From: Drosophila persimilis
Taxonomy: Eukaryota > Arthropoda > Insecta > Diptera > Drosophilidae
Reading direction: 5' to 3'
Assembly: GCF_003286085.1 (NCBI RefSeq)
Contig: NW_020825331.1
Location: 744,001-808,000 of the forward strand
Length of the DNA: 64,000 nucleotides
This document shows positions 25,238 through 35,730 of the stretch, in pieces. Below the pieces are notes generated by a model. That model made no database searches and was not told where the DNA came from. It saw only the letters and a list, made by a program, of their open reading frames with translations. The position numbers and the translations under genes are program-made. Within the stretch, counting starts at the first letter, position 1, and each line of letters begins with the position of its first letter.

Positions 25238-25270
<33 letters not shown>

Positions 25271-25313
25271 AGCGAGAGCGACAAAGAGAGAGACAGAGAG
25301 AGGGGGGGGGGGG
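25209..25313. repeat. GA microsatellite ending in a G run
   Basis: About 90 bases of GAGAGA with CAAAG and GCGAGA interruptions end in a run of 12 G at about 25302-25313. Confidence 0.95.
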
Positions 25314-26502
25314 TTTCGTTTTGTTTTCTTTTTTGGGTTCTTGGCGATAGTTCCATATAAGGTGGAGGATTTGTTTGCTCAATTTCAAGTTTGCTTTTAT
25401 GTGTTTGTTTGGGGCCCGCATTGGGGATCGTCGCATTTGATTTTGGCAAAATATTTACACAGAACACCATATACGCGGCAATAGAGCTATTTTAGGGCTA
25501 CGGCTACCTTTAGTTCTCAGATTTCAGATTTAAGATTTCAGATCTCAGATTTCGGCTTCCCGTCTCGTATGTTGGCAAGTACTTTGGTTGTTTCTTGGTT
25601 GTTTTGCTAGGCATTAAGGCCAGACCTACTTAATTTCGATATACTCGATTGGATTTACTTAGTTAGATACGCATAAATAGTCATCGTTATTGATAGATGT
25701 GGAAAATCATAATTGAAATCAAATGAAAAGTAACTTTTACTTTAGTTTTTTCTTTCAGTTCCGGTTGTGGCACTTTCGGCACTCAGCGTTATTGCAATGC
25801 CTATCGGTTATCGGTTAGCGGTTATCGCAGGTGGCAATCGCAACACTTTACTATACTTTTACAAATCTGTTTAACTGGATTCTGTCTGTGCGTGTGTGTG
25901 TTTGTGTCTGTGTGTGTGTGAGATCAGAGTCAATTATAGTTATAGTTATAGGTTTTAATAGGGGTTTAGACAGAGAGAGATACAAAAATACGAGTATCTA
26001 GAGTATCTAGAGTATCGGGAGTATCGAGAGTATCGAGAGTTAGAGAGAGGTAGGGATACAAGTAGAGATAAAAAGACCAGCAGAGAGACAATACGCTGGG
26101 TTTCTCACAAACATCATTTTGTATTAAATTTGATTTGGTTTCAGTTTCAGTTTAATTTGAGGTTTAATTTTTGATTTGGATTTCATTGATTGGGTTTCTG
26201 TTTTGTTTTATCAGGTTTTTATCAGTGCGGTTCGTTTTGACGATTTCTTTTCAATCGCTGACGTTGACAGCATATTCTGTGGTAGCAGGCGAGCAATCTG
26301 TTGTCGTTGGGTTATGTTTCTTGTTGGCTTTAGCTGGTGTCCTACGCGGTTCGGCTGCTTTTTGATAGAATATCGATATCGATAGTCGATTATTGAATTT
26401 GTATCCCCTGTTCTGTTCTGTTTTTTTTTTTTTTTTCAGTTGTGGTTCTGGCTCCTGGATCGCGGACTCTACTCGAGTTAAACACAATCAAACAAATTCA
26501 CT

Positions 26503-26507
<5 letters not shown>

Positions 26508-26539
<32 letters not shown>
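26508..26539. repeat. pure GA microsatellite
   Basis: About 30 bases of uninterrupted GA, followed by AGATAGAGATAGGAGAGACA. Confidence 0.95.
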
Positions 26540-26542
<3 letters not shown>

Positions 26543-27847
26543 AGAGATAGGAGAGACAGATTGAATCGAAATTCGACAAAGCCAAAGCAAAGTTAATGAT
26601 AATAACCAAAGGTTATAGGCCGCCAGATGGCGCCCCGTGTAGCTAGGGGAATGGGGGACTCGAAAGGTAAAGCTAAAATATAAATAAATAAGCGTAATTT
26701 GAGCTAATAATAATCTACGATACGTATATGCAATATTTATAAGGCAAAAACAACGCATAGATCAGGTGTGTAAAACAAAGTGTAATAGAGAGATAGATGG
26801 ACAGATAGAGGTGGGGCGGGGCCATTCGAGAGACCCTTCTTTTGCGGGCTGGGTTTGGGTTGGTCAACCTTGAGATTGATAGACAGATAGATAGATAGAT
26901 CAATTGAAGGATCGAGACTGAGTTGAAGTTGATTATGGGGCTGGTTTCGTTTGGGTAGGGTGAGGAGGTAAACAGGTTGAGTGGTTGAGAGGTTGAGAAG
27001 TGGAGAGGTGGAGGTGTGAGGTTTTGTGGGGTTAGTTTTAGTGGTAAATGAACTAGAATTGCTTGTTTTGTAATTACCATTTTCTATCACTTTGCGTTAG
27101 CGGGGTGGGGGGATGGGCGCCCCCGCGTGGGCACACCACACACACACACACGCACCACCAACCCTTCGGGGGTGCAGAGCAGTTGTGGAGCAGTTGTTCT
27201 CGATTCTGGCTCGGAAGGGAAGGCCTTCTCGTTGCAGTTCGTTTACTGATTCTGGTTCTGGTTCTGTTTTGATATTATTTGATTGCACGTCCTATCGTTG
27301 ATCGTTGATCGTTGCTCGATTATTGCTTATCGGTTATCAGCTATCGGCTATCGGTTATCGACTATCCGCTTCTTGCTTTATTTTATTGACTTATCGTTTG
27401 ATCGATTTTGTTTCATTCCTAAATCTCAGTCACACAATCTAAGGCCACCTATTGATAGTTGCCCTGTTTTCTTTGATTTTATTTTATGTGAGTTTCTTTT
27501 ACTTTATTTTAGAGTGCTTTGCTTAATTATCGATATCGTAGTATCGTTATCTTTATTGCGTCACGATTTATCGTTTGATATTGATTACGATTTGATTTTG
27601 GTTTTATTTGTTTTGATTTGATTTGGTTTTGGTTTGTTTGGTTTGGTTTGGTTTTCTGCTTGCAAGTTCATATGTAAATAATTGTTATACATGGATATAC
27701 GTGGCTATATATACATACGAGTTATCACATTCGTTAGCATTATTCATTCGTTCGTGTTCGTTCGCTATTCATATTGTTCTTCCCGACATAGTTCTCGCTT
27801 GATTACCGCTGGCATCGATATCGATGGCCCACATTTTTGCCGCACTC

Positions 27848-28264
27848 TCAACTGTCCTGTACTGTTTCTGCTGGTGCTGCTGTCTGTAGGACCTGGCGAC
27901 TCTGACTCTGACTTTGACTCTGACTCTGACTTTGCTGGGGCTTCTGGGCAGGACTTCTGGTCTGCGACTTGGACTTGGTCTTGGTCTGCTGCGAGGGCGC
28001 TTGGCCAGGCCATGTGGCGGCAGCCTCCTCGGCCGTTGCTGTTGTGGCCGCTGTTGCCGTTGCCGTTGCCTCGGTCTCGGGCTCGGTCTCCCTTATTGTC
28101 CTGATTGCACTGTTCGCTGTTCTGTTCGTGGATCTTCTGCTTGAGATCGTCGCCGGCTCGTCGCTGGGCAGGGTTGTCAGGGTTGCCTCATAGCCGCCAC
28201 AGGCTTCACCGTTGCCGTTTCCGTTTCCGCTTACGTTGTTGCTGCTGCTGTTGCTGTAGTCAAC
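27848..28264 (-). CDS. candidate coding exon, 138 residues, low-complexity C-terminus; function unknown
   Basis: A GC-rich island inside an AT-rich, repeat-filled intron carries an open minus-strand frame that ends in TGA at 27850-27848. From a possible acceptor at AAAG|GTTGAC (exon start 28264) it reads VDYSNSSSNN, a Gly/Asn run, ACGGYEATLTTLPSDEPATI, a Thr/Ala/Glu run, a TKTKSKS segment, a Gln/Ser repeat and QVLQTAAPAETVQDS. It is in phase 0, so it could splice from the shakB exon ending at 30498 to give a short non-innexin product, but the acceptor lacks a good pyrimidine tract. The frame also stays open upstream to an ATG at 28393. I recognise no domain. It may be a real exon of an unknown nested gene or a chance frame from simple repeats. 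Confidence 0.3.
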   Translation of the reverse strand, partial: VDYSNSSSNNVSGNGNGNGEACGGYEATLTTLPSDEPATISSRRSTNRTANSAIRTIRETEPETEATATATAATTATAEEAAATWPGQAPSQQTKTKSKSQTRSPAQKPQQSQSQSQSQSQSRQVLQTAAPAETVQDS

Positions 28265-28918
28265 CTTTGATGATGTTTCGGTTCGGTTCGGTTGGGTTTC
28301 GATTCGATTCGATTCGATTCGGTTTTGGTATATTGGGTTCGTTTGTGTTTTTCGGTTTCGGAGATATATATATATATATAAAGAATAAAACATTTGCTTT
28401 AAATTACATGTTACCCTTCATAGACGGAGAAAGGTAGATACTATAAAGTTCGAGAAAGATGGGCCCAGGGACAGGGACAGGGACAGGGACTTGGAGACTT
28501 GGAGACTGAGAGAGACTTCGCTTCGGTTGGGGCTGTGTTTCTGAGTGTGCCTTGTGTGTGGGGAAATCATAAGCCTAGACACGCGCACACAGAAAACAAA
28601 GAGTTCTAGAGCTAAACTTATAAGAACGGTTAAAATCGTACAATAATTTTCTTGCCAAAAATTTTCATTACACACAAACAGCGAGAATAGAGTCAGACAT
28701 AGACATAGATATAGTACAGCTATAGGTATAGTTATAGTTGTAGATTTTAGCTAAGCATATCAATCAATCAATTACACAGCCAATTACAATCAAAAATCAA
28801 ACTGAACGTAGACAAAAGGAGTGACAGAGACAGAGACAGAGACTTGGGTTGCCTTTTGTGTGGGTGTGGGTGTGTGTCTGTGTATGGTATGTGTGTAAGC
28901 CAGAAAGAGACGCTTGTA

Positions 28919-28947
28919 TTGTGTGTGTGTGTGTGTGTGTGTGTGTA
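28919..28947. repeat. GT microsatellite
   Basis: About 28 bases of uninterrupted GT between TTGTATT and ATTCTGTATATTC. Confidence 0.95.
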
Positions 28948-30132
28948 TTCTGTATATTCTGGTGGGAGAAAGAGAGAGAGAGGAGAGCTCTGCGAGAAAG
29001 AGAGATGGGTATGGCGGATGGCTGGACAATGGTTATAATGGACAATGGGCAAAAATGGGTCTGTGATGGCGCTACCAACTCTCTTCCCTGCCCGGCGAGG
29101 CCCAGCGAGCGAGTGAAAGTGAGAGTGGGCGAGAGAGTGGCAAAAAGACAGAGATGGCTGTTTTGTTCTTGGCCATCATTTTCTTAAGATTGTCCTTTGT
29201 GGGTTTTTCTTTCGTTTCGTTTCGTTTTTTTTTTTGTTTGTTTTAAGGGGGTTTTTGTCTGTTTTTTTCTTTGTCTGTTGATATTTTCATGTTCAAAATC
29301 CTACTTGATGAATGTTTTGCATATTAATTTCATTTTTTTTCATACTCTTTTTTTTTCTTTCTTTTTCTGTTTTTTTTTTTTTTTTTTGCAATTTATGTGA
29401 ATGTTCATTTGTTTGTTTCCTTTTGTTCTGTGATCTTTTGAAAATGTTCGCTCAGAATGTTAAGGCTCACGGTAAGTATATTATTATTATTATTATTATG
29501 TATTATTATTATGTATTATTCATATTACTTTCGCTTTTTTTTTTTTTTGTATTCATTTCTTGTTGGTATTATTATCATCTATGGGTTTTGGTTATGGAAT
29601 GGCAATGGTTGAAAAGTCACGGCCTCCAAACTCAAACGCAAACAACAGAAAAAACATGGCGGGGGGAAACAGAAAAGAGAATGGAATGGTTTCTTTTTTG
29701 GGGACCAGCTCGTACGGATGAGGCTAGTTCTGGAATCTGGAATCTGGAAGCTGGAAGGACATTTATGCCCATCCACTGCCACGTTTACAGAGTGTTTGTT
29801 CATTTGTCAGCTGTTGCTTCAGCGCTTGCATTATTATTTGGTGGTGATATCATATATATGTATATATTGTGGTGATTACTTGATTCGGTTTGTTTTCGAG
29901 TTTGAGATTGTGGTCCACGGGCTGTCAGGGTTGCTTCTCTCGCATGGTTTTCACGACGAGTTAGTTTTTGGCTTTGGATGTATGTACATACATACATACA
30001 TGATGGATGTACGTGGTACAGTATGGTTTTTGGGGCAGTACAGTGTAATTTGTTTACATTTTTTTTGGTTTATATTTGGTATTTTCTGGTATTTATCTGG
30101 TATTTTGCTCGATACTTTGTTACGCTTACAAC

Positions 30133-30134
<2 letters not shown>

Positions 30135-30175
<41 letters not shown>

Positions 30176-30176
30176 A
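30135..30176. repeat. GTA trinucleotide repeat
   Basis: GTGGTGGTGG runs into about eleven GTA units, 320 bases beyond the donor of the shakB exon at 30498. Confidence 0.95.
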
Positions 30177-30497
30177 TAGGTATGTAGTAGAAAGTAGTAG
30201 TAACATATTCGATTTGTTTTTTGCTTTTCAAGCATTTATTTTTTATTTTTGTTTTTTTTTTCGGTTGTGGTTTTACGATTTAAACTCAATTTGTATTGTA
30301 TTTTTGTTTTTCGTTTGGGTTTCGAATTGAGATTGAGATTGAGATTGAATTGAGTTGAGTTGGAGTGGTAGTAGAGTAGAGTATGGTATGGTATAATCAT
30401 TCAATGAACCAAAGGCGGTATAAAAATAGAGCAAGTTCATATGGATTAGTACAGTTGTTAAAAGGAAACAGTTGACACTCACCGATGATCTACTCAC

Positions 30498-30642
30498 TTG
30501 CATAAACGCATAGACGCCGCGTAAAAACTCCATGTTATTTTGTTGCTCTTGGGTACCCTTTTTGGTTGTGCGTTGGGCCCGACTTATATACTGCTTAACG
30601 GTGTCCGCAACAAGATGTGGCTTTAGTTTGCGTGATAGAACC
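30498..30642 (-). CDS. shakB: shaking-B innexin, exon with internal start MEFLRGVYAFMQ and in-frame upstream extension
   Basis: This 145-bp exon opens in phase 2 (it needs two bases from upstream). It encodes VLSRKLKPHLVADTVKQYIS and RAQRTTKKGTQEQQNN, then MEFLRGVYAFMQ, ending in phase 0. The acceptor is GCAACGTTGCAG-like (AG at 30644-30643) and the donor is CAA|GTGAGT (GT at 30497-30496). The ATG at 30533 has a good context (AAAATAACATGG) and gives a standard 12-residue innexin N-terminus when joined to 15214-15347. The same frame is open upstream to the acceptor, and the phase matches the exon at 50328-50671, so the exon can also serve as an internal exon of a long isoform. With the ATG at 30533 the protein has 120 residues before the shared exons, the same as the MLDIF form. 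Confidence 0.88.
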
Positions 30643-33600
30643 CTGCAACGAAACGCAACACAACATCAGTGACGAGTCTCACAGGGAAAGAGCGAGAGAG
30701 ACGCTCTGATATGTACACGCGTATATACTGGGGCTTATCCTCAGTCGAGGTCATCCAGTGCTTGACTCGGCCCTCGCATCTAAATTTAAACGTTAAGCAA
30801 ATTGTCACTCGAGAGGTGCTCGCCTTTCTCATCTTTTAAACGGAAACACTTTCCTCTGCCTTTGTGCTAATTGGCCGCACTTAGTGGGTCTACTAGTGGC
30901 CCAACCCATCCCCGTCCCCATCCCCACACACATCCACAGCCCACTCCACCGCAGGCATCCACTTGTGCGTGTGTGTGTGTGTGGTGTTCATGAAATATGC
31001 GCAAAGGCCACAGCCACAGCCAGGCCAGGGAGGAAACATGGATAGATAGCTAGAGGAAGGGGGGGTGGTACAGTGGCAAGATAGTGGGGGAATATTGGGT
31101 GGAATTTTTGCGTTCCCTAATTGAAATCCTCCTCGGCTGACGACTTTACGCATTTTGTGTGAATTGACAACGTAGATTACGCTTATCGCTTAATTGCCTC
31201 CAGCAACAGGGAGAGTTCTCCAGCTCCAGCTCTAGCTCCAGCTCCGATTTCATTTCCGGTTCCATCTACATATACATATCTCCCATACCCGCTTCGTTTC
31301 TGGCTCCGTCCACGCCCTGTTCTGGCACACACTCACGCATAATTCCCGTTTTTATTAGCCAAGCTTTTAAGCTCTGACTAACCAAAGACGCGGATAGACA
31401 GACACTCACTGGGAGGCAAGATGCTCACTCCCCATTCGTACACCAAGAGAAAAAAAGCATGTACATCCTGGCATAGATCAGATGGTACAGAAAGGATATA
31501 TTACTCTGCAGAGATATGTTTACAAGAGGGATCGGGGTCACCAAACCATCGCCAATGGCTTCCACGGCTTGCCACCCCATTTCTCTCTGTGCATCATTCA
31601 GAAAAAACGATGCCAGTTGGCTGATAAAGACCAAGACTTCATTTACTACTCTATTGACTCAAGCATCTAGCTGCGAGGGAGATTTTCTGTGATTTTCTGT
31701 GCTTTTCTCTGGATTAGCAGCGCGTTTAATTGGATTCCCATGTGAGCACACAGACCCAGCAAAAACCATCATCAAGCGGAAAGAATCTTGTGGAACTTTC
31801 TCTGGAATTTAATTCCTGAAAAATGCAAAAATGCTATCTTCCTAATGTTGCATATTCCCAGAACGAAAACTAATAAACTTTTCTGTTCTGGTCTGGCCTG
31901 GTCTGGTCTGAGTCCTGGGCTGGCTGCCAACGCGCATTTCCGTTTCCGGTGTGCGCCTAATTTATTATTAATGAAAAAAAGAGAGCGTAGCGGCTACAGG
32001 AGCTGGGGGCTTCTGGGTGGAGGAGGATGCTAACTGCTTGCTGATTACTTTCGAGAGCAACATACACAAATTTCTCGTCTGCTGCTCTGGCCTCCACAAA
32101 ATTTCCACAGCCTCTCGGACCTTGGACTCTGTGCATATTGACTTTAGCTCGGTCTGCATTCTCTGCCCCTTGCCACGCCTCCCAGCTGCCTCCTAGGGGT
32201 CGCTAGAAGCCAAATAAATTCGAGTACAAAGCAAATTGCTACGTAGGGAGGACCCGTACCCAGCCCCAGTTCCATTCTGAAGGAACAAAATTGAAAATAC
32301 TTAAAAAGCAACATCGCCATCGGCAACATTACTTGTATTCTCCAAATGTCCTTTGGCTACACTTTCTCCTCCGGATGCCAAGGAGAGCGAGTGTGTTTCC
32401 GCGTCCACCAAATTGTACTTATTCCAATCCTTCGATAACTTGAACCCACTATCCCTTACATCCATTTCCATTTCCCTCTTCTCTTCACTGAACTGTCCGT
32501 TAATCTTTCTTTTTTTTTATCGCCTCCATCGTTGGCTTGCTTTTCCGTAGGGTATCCTCCAAGTCGATATCCATTACGGCTTTTCCTTCAACTTGTTGGC
32601 CCTGTTTTCGGCATTTCAATATGGGCTTTAGTCGACGAAGGGCGGTTTACTTCCAGGGAGGGCGTGGCAGCTTGCAGAGGTCTTGTTTTCGGCGTCGTCG
32701 CCCACTCTCTTTTGCTATTGTTGTTGTTGTCTTATTGAAATTATTTGACCTTTCGGCTGGAGGGGCACAAGCTTTTAATTTATTATTATTTTTGTAACCG
32801 CATTCACCTTCTGCGTCTGGGGTCTGGAGTCTGGAGTCTGGGTCTCCACCGATTTCTGGAGGGTTGAACGCCTCATGACTTTGTTCGTTACGTTCTTCCT
32901 GGGAAATATTTCGGCGGTTTCGCTTTGTTTTGTTTCACTTTGGGGTCTTTGTTTTGTTTTATTTTTCGGCTGACAGGCGTAACAGAAATGTTAAATTGCA
33001 AAAAATAAATCTTGAAATTGACTTTGTGCAGGCGCTTCGCCTCGGTTCGGTTCGGTTCGCCTTTGCTTCCTTGCGGTTCGCTTGTCCCTGGCACCTTTTT
33101 ACTTTTTTTTCCTTTATTTATTTTTCTTGATTTTTTTTCGCATCTTTTACAAACTGTCGCCTTTTTGAGTTGCTGCTGACAGCGTGAAAATCGAGATAAA
33201 TGTGTTTTTCCTTTTCCACAATCCCCCCCCAAGAGAAGGCGGCCAAGAGAACAGTTTATTTAATTCGAGAAAGAAGAGCAGGCACCAAAATGGCCATGAA
33301 GTGGCGCGGGAATATTTCTATTTAAAGATCCAAATCAGTGAAAGTCCTGAAAAGTCACAGGTAAAGAATGCCAGTCGCCATCGGATGAATATTTTTAACA
33401 ACTTTTGAGGCGGTGGTGGGTGGGGCACTCCTCAAGAAATGTTGGCCGCCAAACCTGCTTCGAAAACCCATTGAGACCCCTGGTTTATGGTACCCCCTGC
33501 CAGTATGCGATCAATATATAATTCTTCTCAGTACCCATGCTGGTCCTAGGTCCTAGCTAGGTCCTAGGCTGCTCTGTAGATAAATATGAACTAATTTTGC

Positions 33601-35128
33601 AAACATTTTGCATTTTAACCAAATGATTTCCATTCTGTGACAGGCAGACGGCTTATGTGGCTCTGATTTCACCCACAAATCGGTTGCTGGGACATCGACT
33701 CTCGTCTGGATGGACTTGGGATGGGACTGACAGATCTGACTGGTCTTCCACCGTTTTAGTTGTAATATATGGTAGTTTTATGTTGGTCAATACTCGACTT
33801 TGCAAAACTCTTTCCTCACTCACTGCGGCACTCGACAAAAATCTGTCTCCTTCGCTCTGGCATCACGTGTCTCTAGTGGCGATGCGGCGACAACTGAGGC
33901 ACAGTCACAGGCGGCGCTGCAGTTGCCCCTGCAACAGTTAATGGGAGGGCTCGAAGGCCCCTGGGGGTCAGCCAGACGACAGCTTCTCGCATGGAGCAGG
34001 GGAGCAGATAGCCATGCAATTGTTTTCCATATGAAGACAAAGCCATCGGAATTTTATATTTCAGATTTTCCCCATCGCTACTGTTTGCCTTTATTTGATA
34101 TTCTTGGCTTTCCCTTCGATGCCATTTCTCCTTGGCTTCGCAGCGTAATAAGCACAATTATCCAAAAACAAAAGTCGGCTAATACACTGGGAGAAAACAG
34201 TGAATGCACATGTGTATCCATAGATAGATATATCTTGGGGTTGCACTTTCGGGAATCTCTTTCAAAATGAATTTCCCTTAAAAACCACAAATCTCCTGCC
34301 ATCTTGGCAAGGAGAATTCCAATCGTTCCGACAAGCATTTGTCAGGAATATCTGGTTATTAAATTCCCTTCGAAACCATGCAACAAAATTAATAAGGACT
34401 ATCCATTGCATTCGATGCGATTCCAGTCCTGTTGAGGCCTTCGACAACCCTGGCAGAGGGCTGTCCTGCCAGTCCTTTGGCGGGGGCCAATTAATTGCCC
34501 AACCACAATTTACTCTTGTGCCTGATATTGTCCTTTGTCTTTTGTTGTGGCGAGTCCTTCAAGATTGCCTTCTTGTTGTCCTGTAATTGCTGTCCTGCTG
34601 TCCCCAAAGCCCACCCCACTGCTGAGCCGCTTAAATTGCATGGAAACAAATCGAGCGGGGGCCATTGGGGGGTGGGGGCGATTGCGGTTGCCCAGCTGAA
34701 GAGGTCAGTTGACAGAGCTTGGAAAATGCCAATGCCAAAATAATTGCGCATAATTCCGTTTTCCATTTTGCCATCCAGCGAACGGACGAGCAATGACCGC
34801 AAAATGCATTTCGAATAAAGCCCTACCCCCCGCCCGCTCCCCACGGGTGTACGTAGTCCTGTGGCCCCTGGTGTGGATATTACAGGTACGAGCACTCGCT
34901 GCGCATTTGTATCGACATTGGCTAATGTACGAGGAGCCAGTCATAACCATATTTGATGCAAACAGAGTGGAGTCCTCTTTGGGCCGTCTCTCGTGAGTTT
35001 CCTTATGATTTTCAACAGCTGCTCTGGGAGTTTTCAAAGGCCTTTTGTCCGCCATTGTTGGACTTTACAGCCTGTCAATCGAACGGCACTGCCTCTTGAT
35101 TGATCTTGGTTCCGTGGTTCCGTGGCTC

Positions 35129-35730
35129 AGTGGTTAGGCGGTGTTTCGGCGGTGGTTCGGCGGTGGTTCAGCGGTGGTTCGGCGGTGGTTCGGCGGTGGT
35201 TCGGCGGTGGTTCGGCGGTGGTTCGGCGGTGGTTCGGCGGGGGTTCAGCGGTAGTTCGGCGGTGGTTCGGCGGTGGTTCGGCGGTGGTTCGGCGGTGGTT
35301 CAGCGGTGGTTCGGCGGGGGTTCGGCGGTGGTTCGGCGGTGGTTCGGCGGGGGTTCAGCGGTAGTTCGGCGGTGGTTCGGCGGGGGTTCGGCGGTGGTTC
35401 GGCGGTGGTTCGGCGGGGGTTCAGCGGTAGTTCGGCGGTAGTTCGGCGGTGGTTCGGCGGTGGTTCGGCGGTGGTTCGGCGGTGGTTCGGCGGTGGTTCG
35501 GCGGTAGTTCGGCGGGGGTTCAGCGGTGGTTCGGCGGTGGTTCGGCGGTGGTTCGGCGGTGGTTCAGCGGTGGTTCGGCGGTGGTTCAGCGGTGGTTCGG
35601 CGGTAGTTCGGCGGGGGTTCAGCGGTAGTTCGGCGGTGGTTCGGCGGTGGTTCGGCGGTGGTTCGGCGGTGGTTCAGCGGTGGTTCGGCGGTGGTTCAGC
35701 GGTGGTTCAGCGGTGGTTCCGTGGCCCTGC
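35129..35730. repeat. 11-bp minisatellite, about 54 units
   Basis: The core unit is TGGTTCGGCGG. Variants are distributed in a higher-order pattern: CAGCGG for CGGCGG, TAGTTC for TGGTTC and GGGTTC for TGGTTC. A composite GGGGGTTCAGCGGTAGTTC recurs at about 35238, 35346, 35413 and 35605. Because 11 is not a multiple of three and the unit has no stop, every plus frame is open through the array with an 11-residue period (VVRRWFGGGSA). The long open frames here follow from the repeat and I do not call them genes. Confidence 0.95.

Larger units (their letters stand above)
15348..30497. other. 15-kb strand-skewed shakB intron
   Basis: The plus strand is persistently rich in G and T (TTGGTTTTGG runs) and in GAGAGA, so shakB pre-mRNA here is A/C- and C/U-rich. 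Microsatellites of GA, GATA, GT, GTA, ATT and GTGATC types follow one another with little unique sequence. Apart from the candidate exon at 27848-28264 I see no coding frame. The skew stops close to the exons at both ends. Confidence 0.7.
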
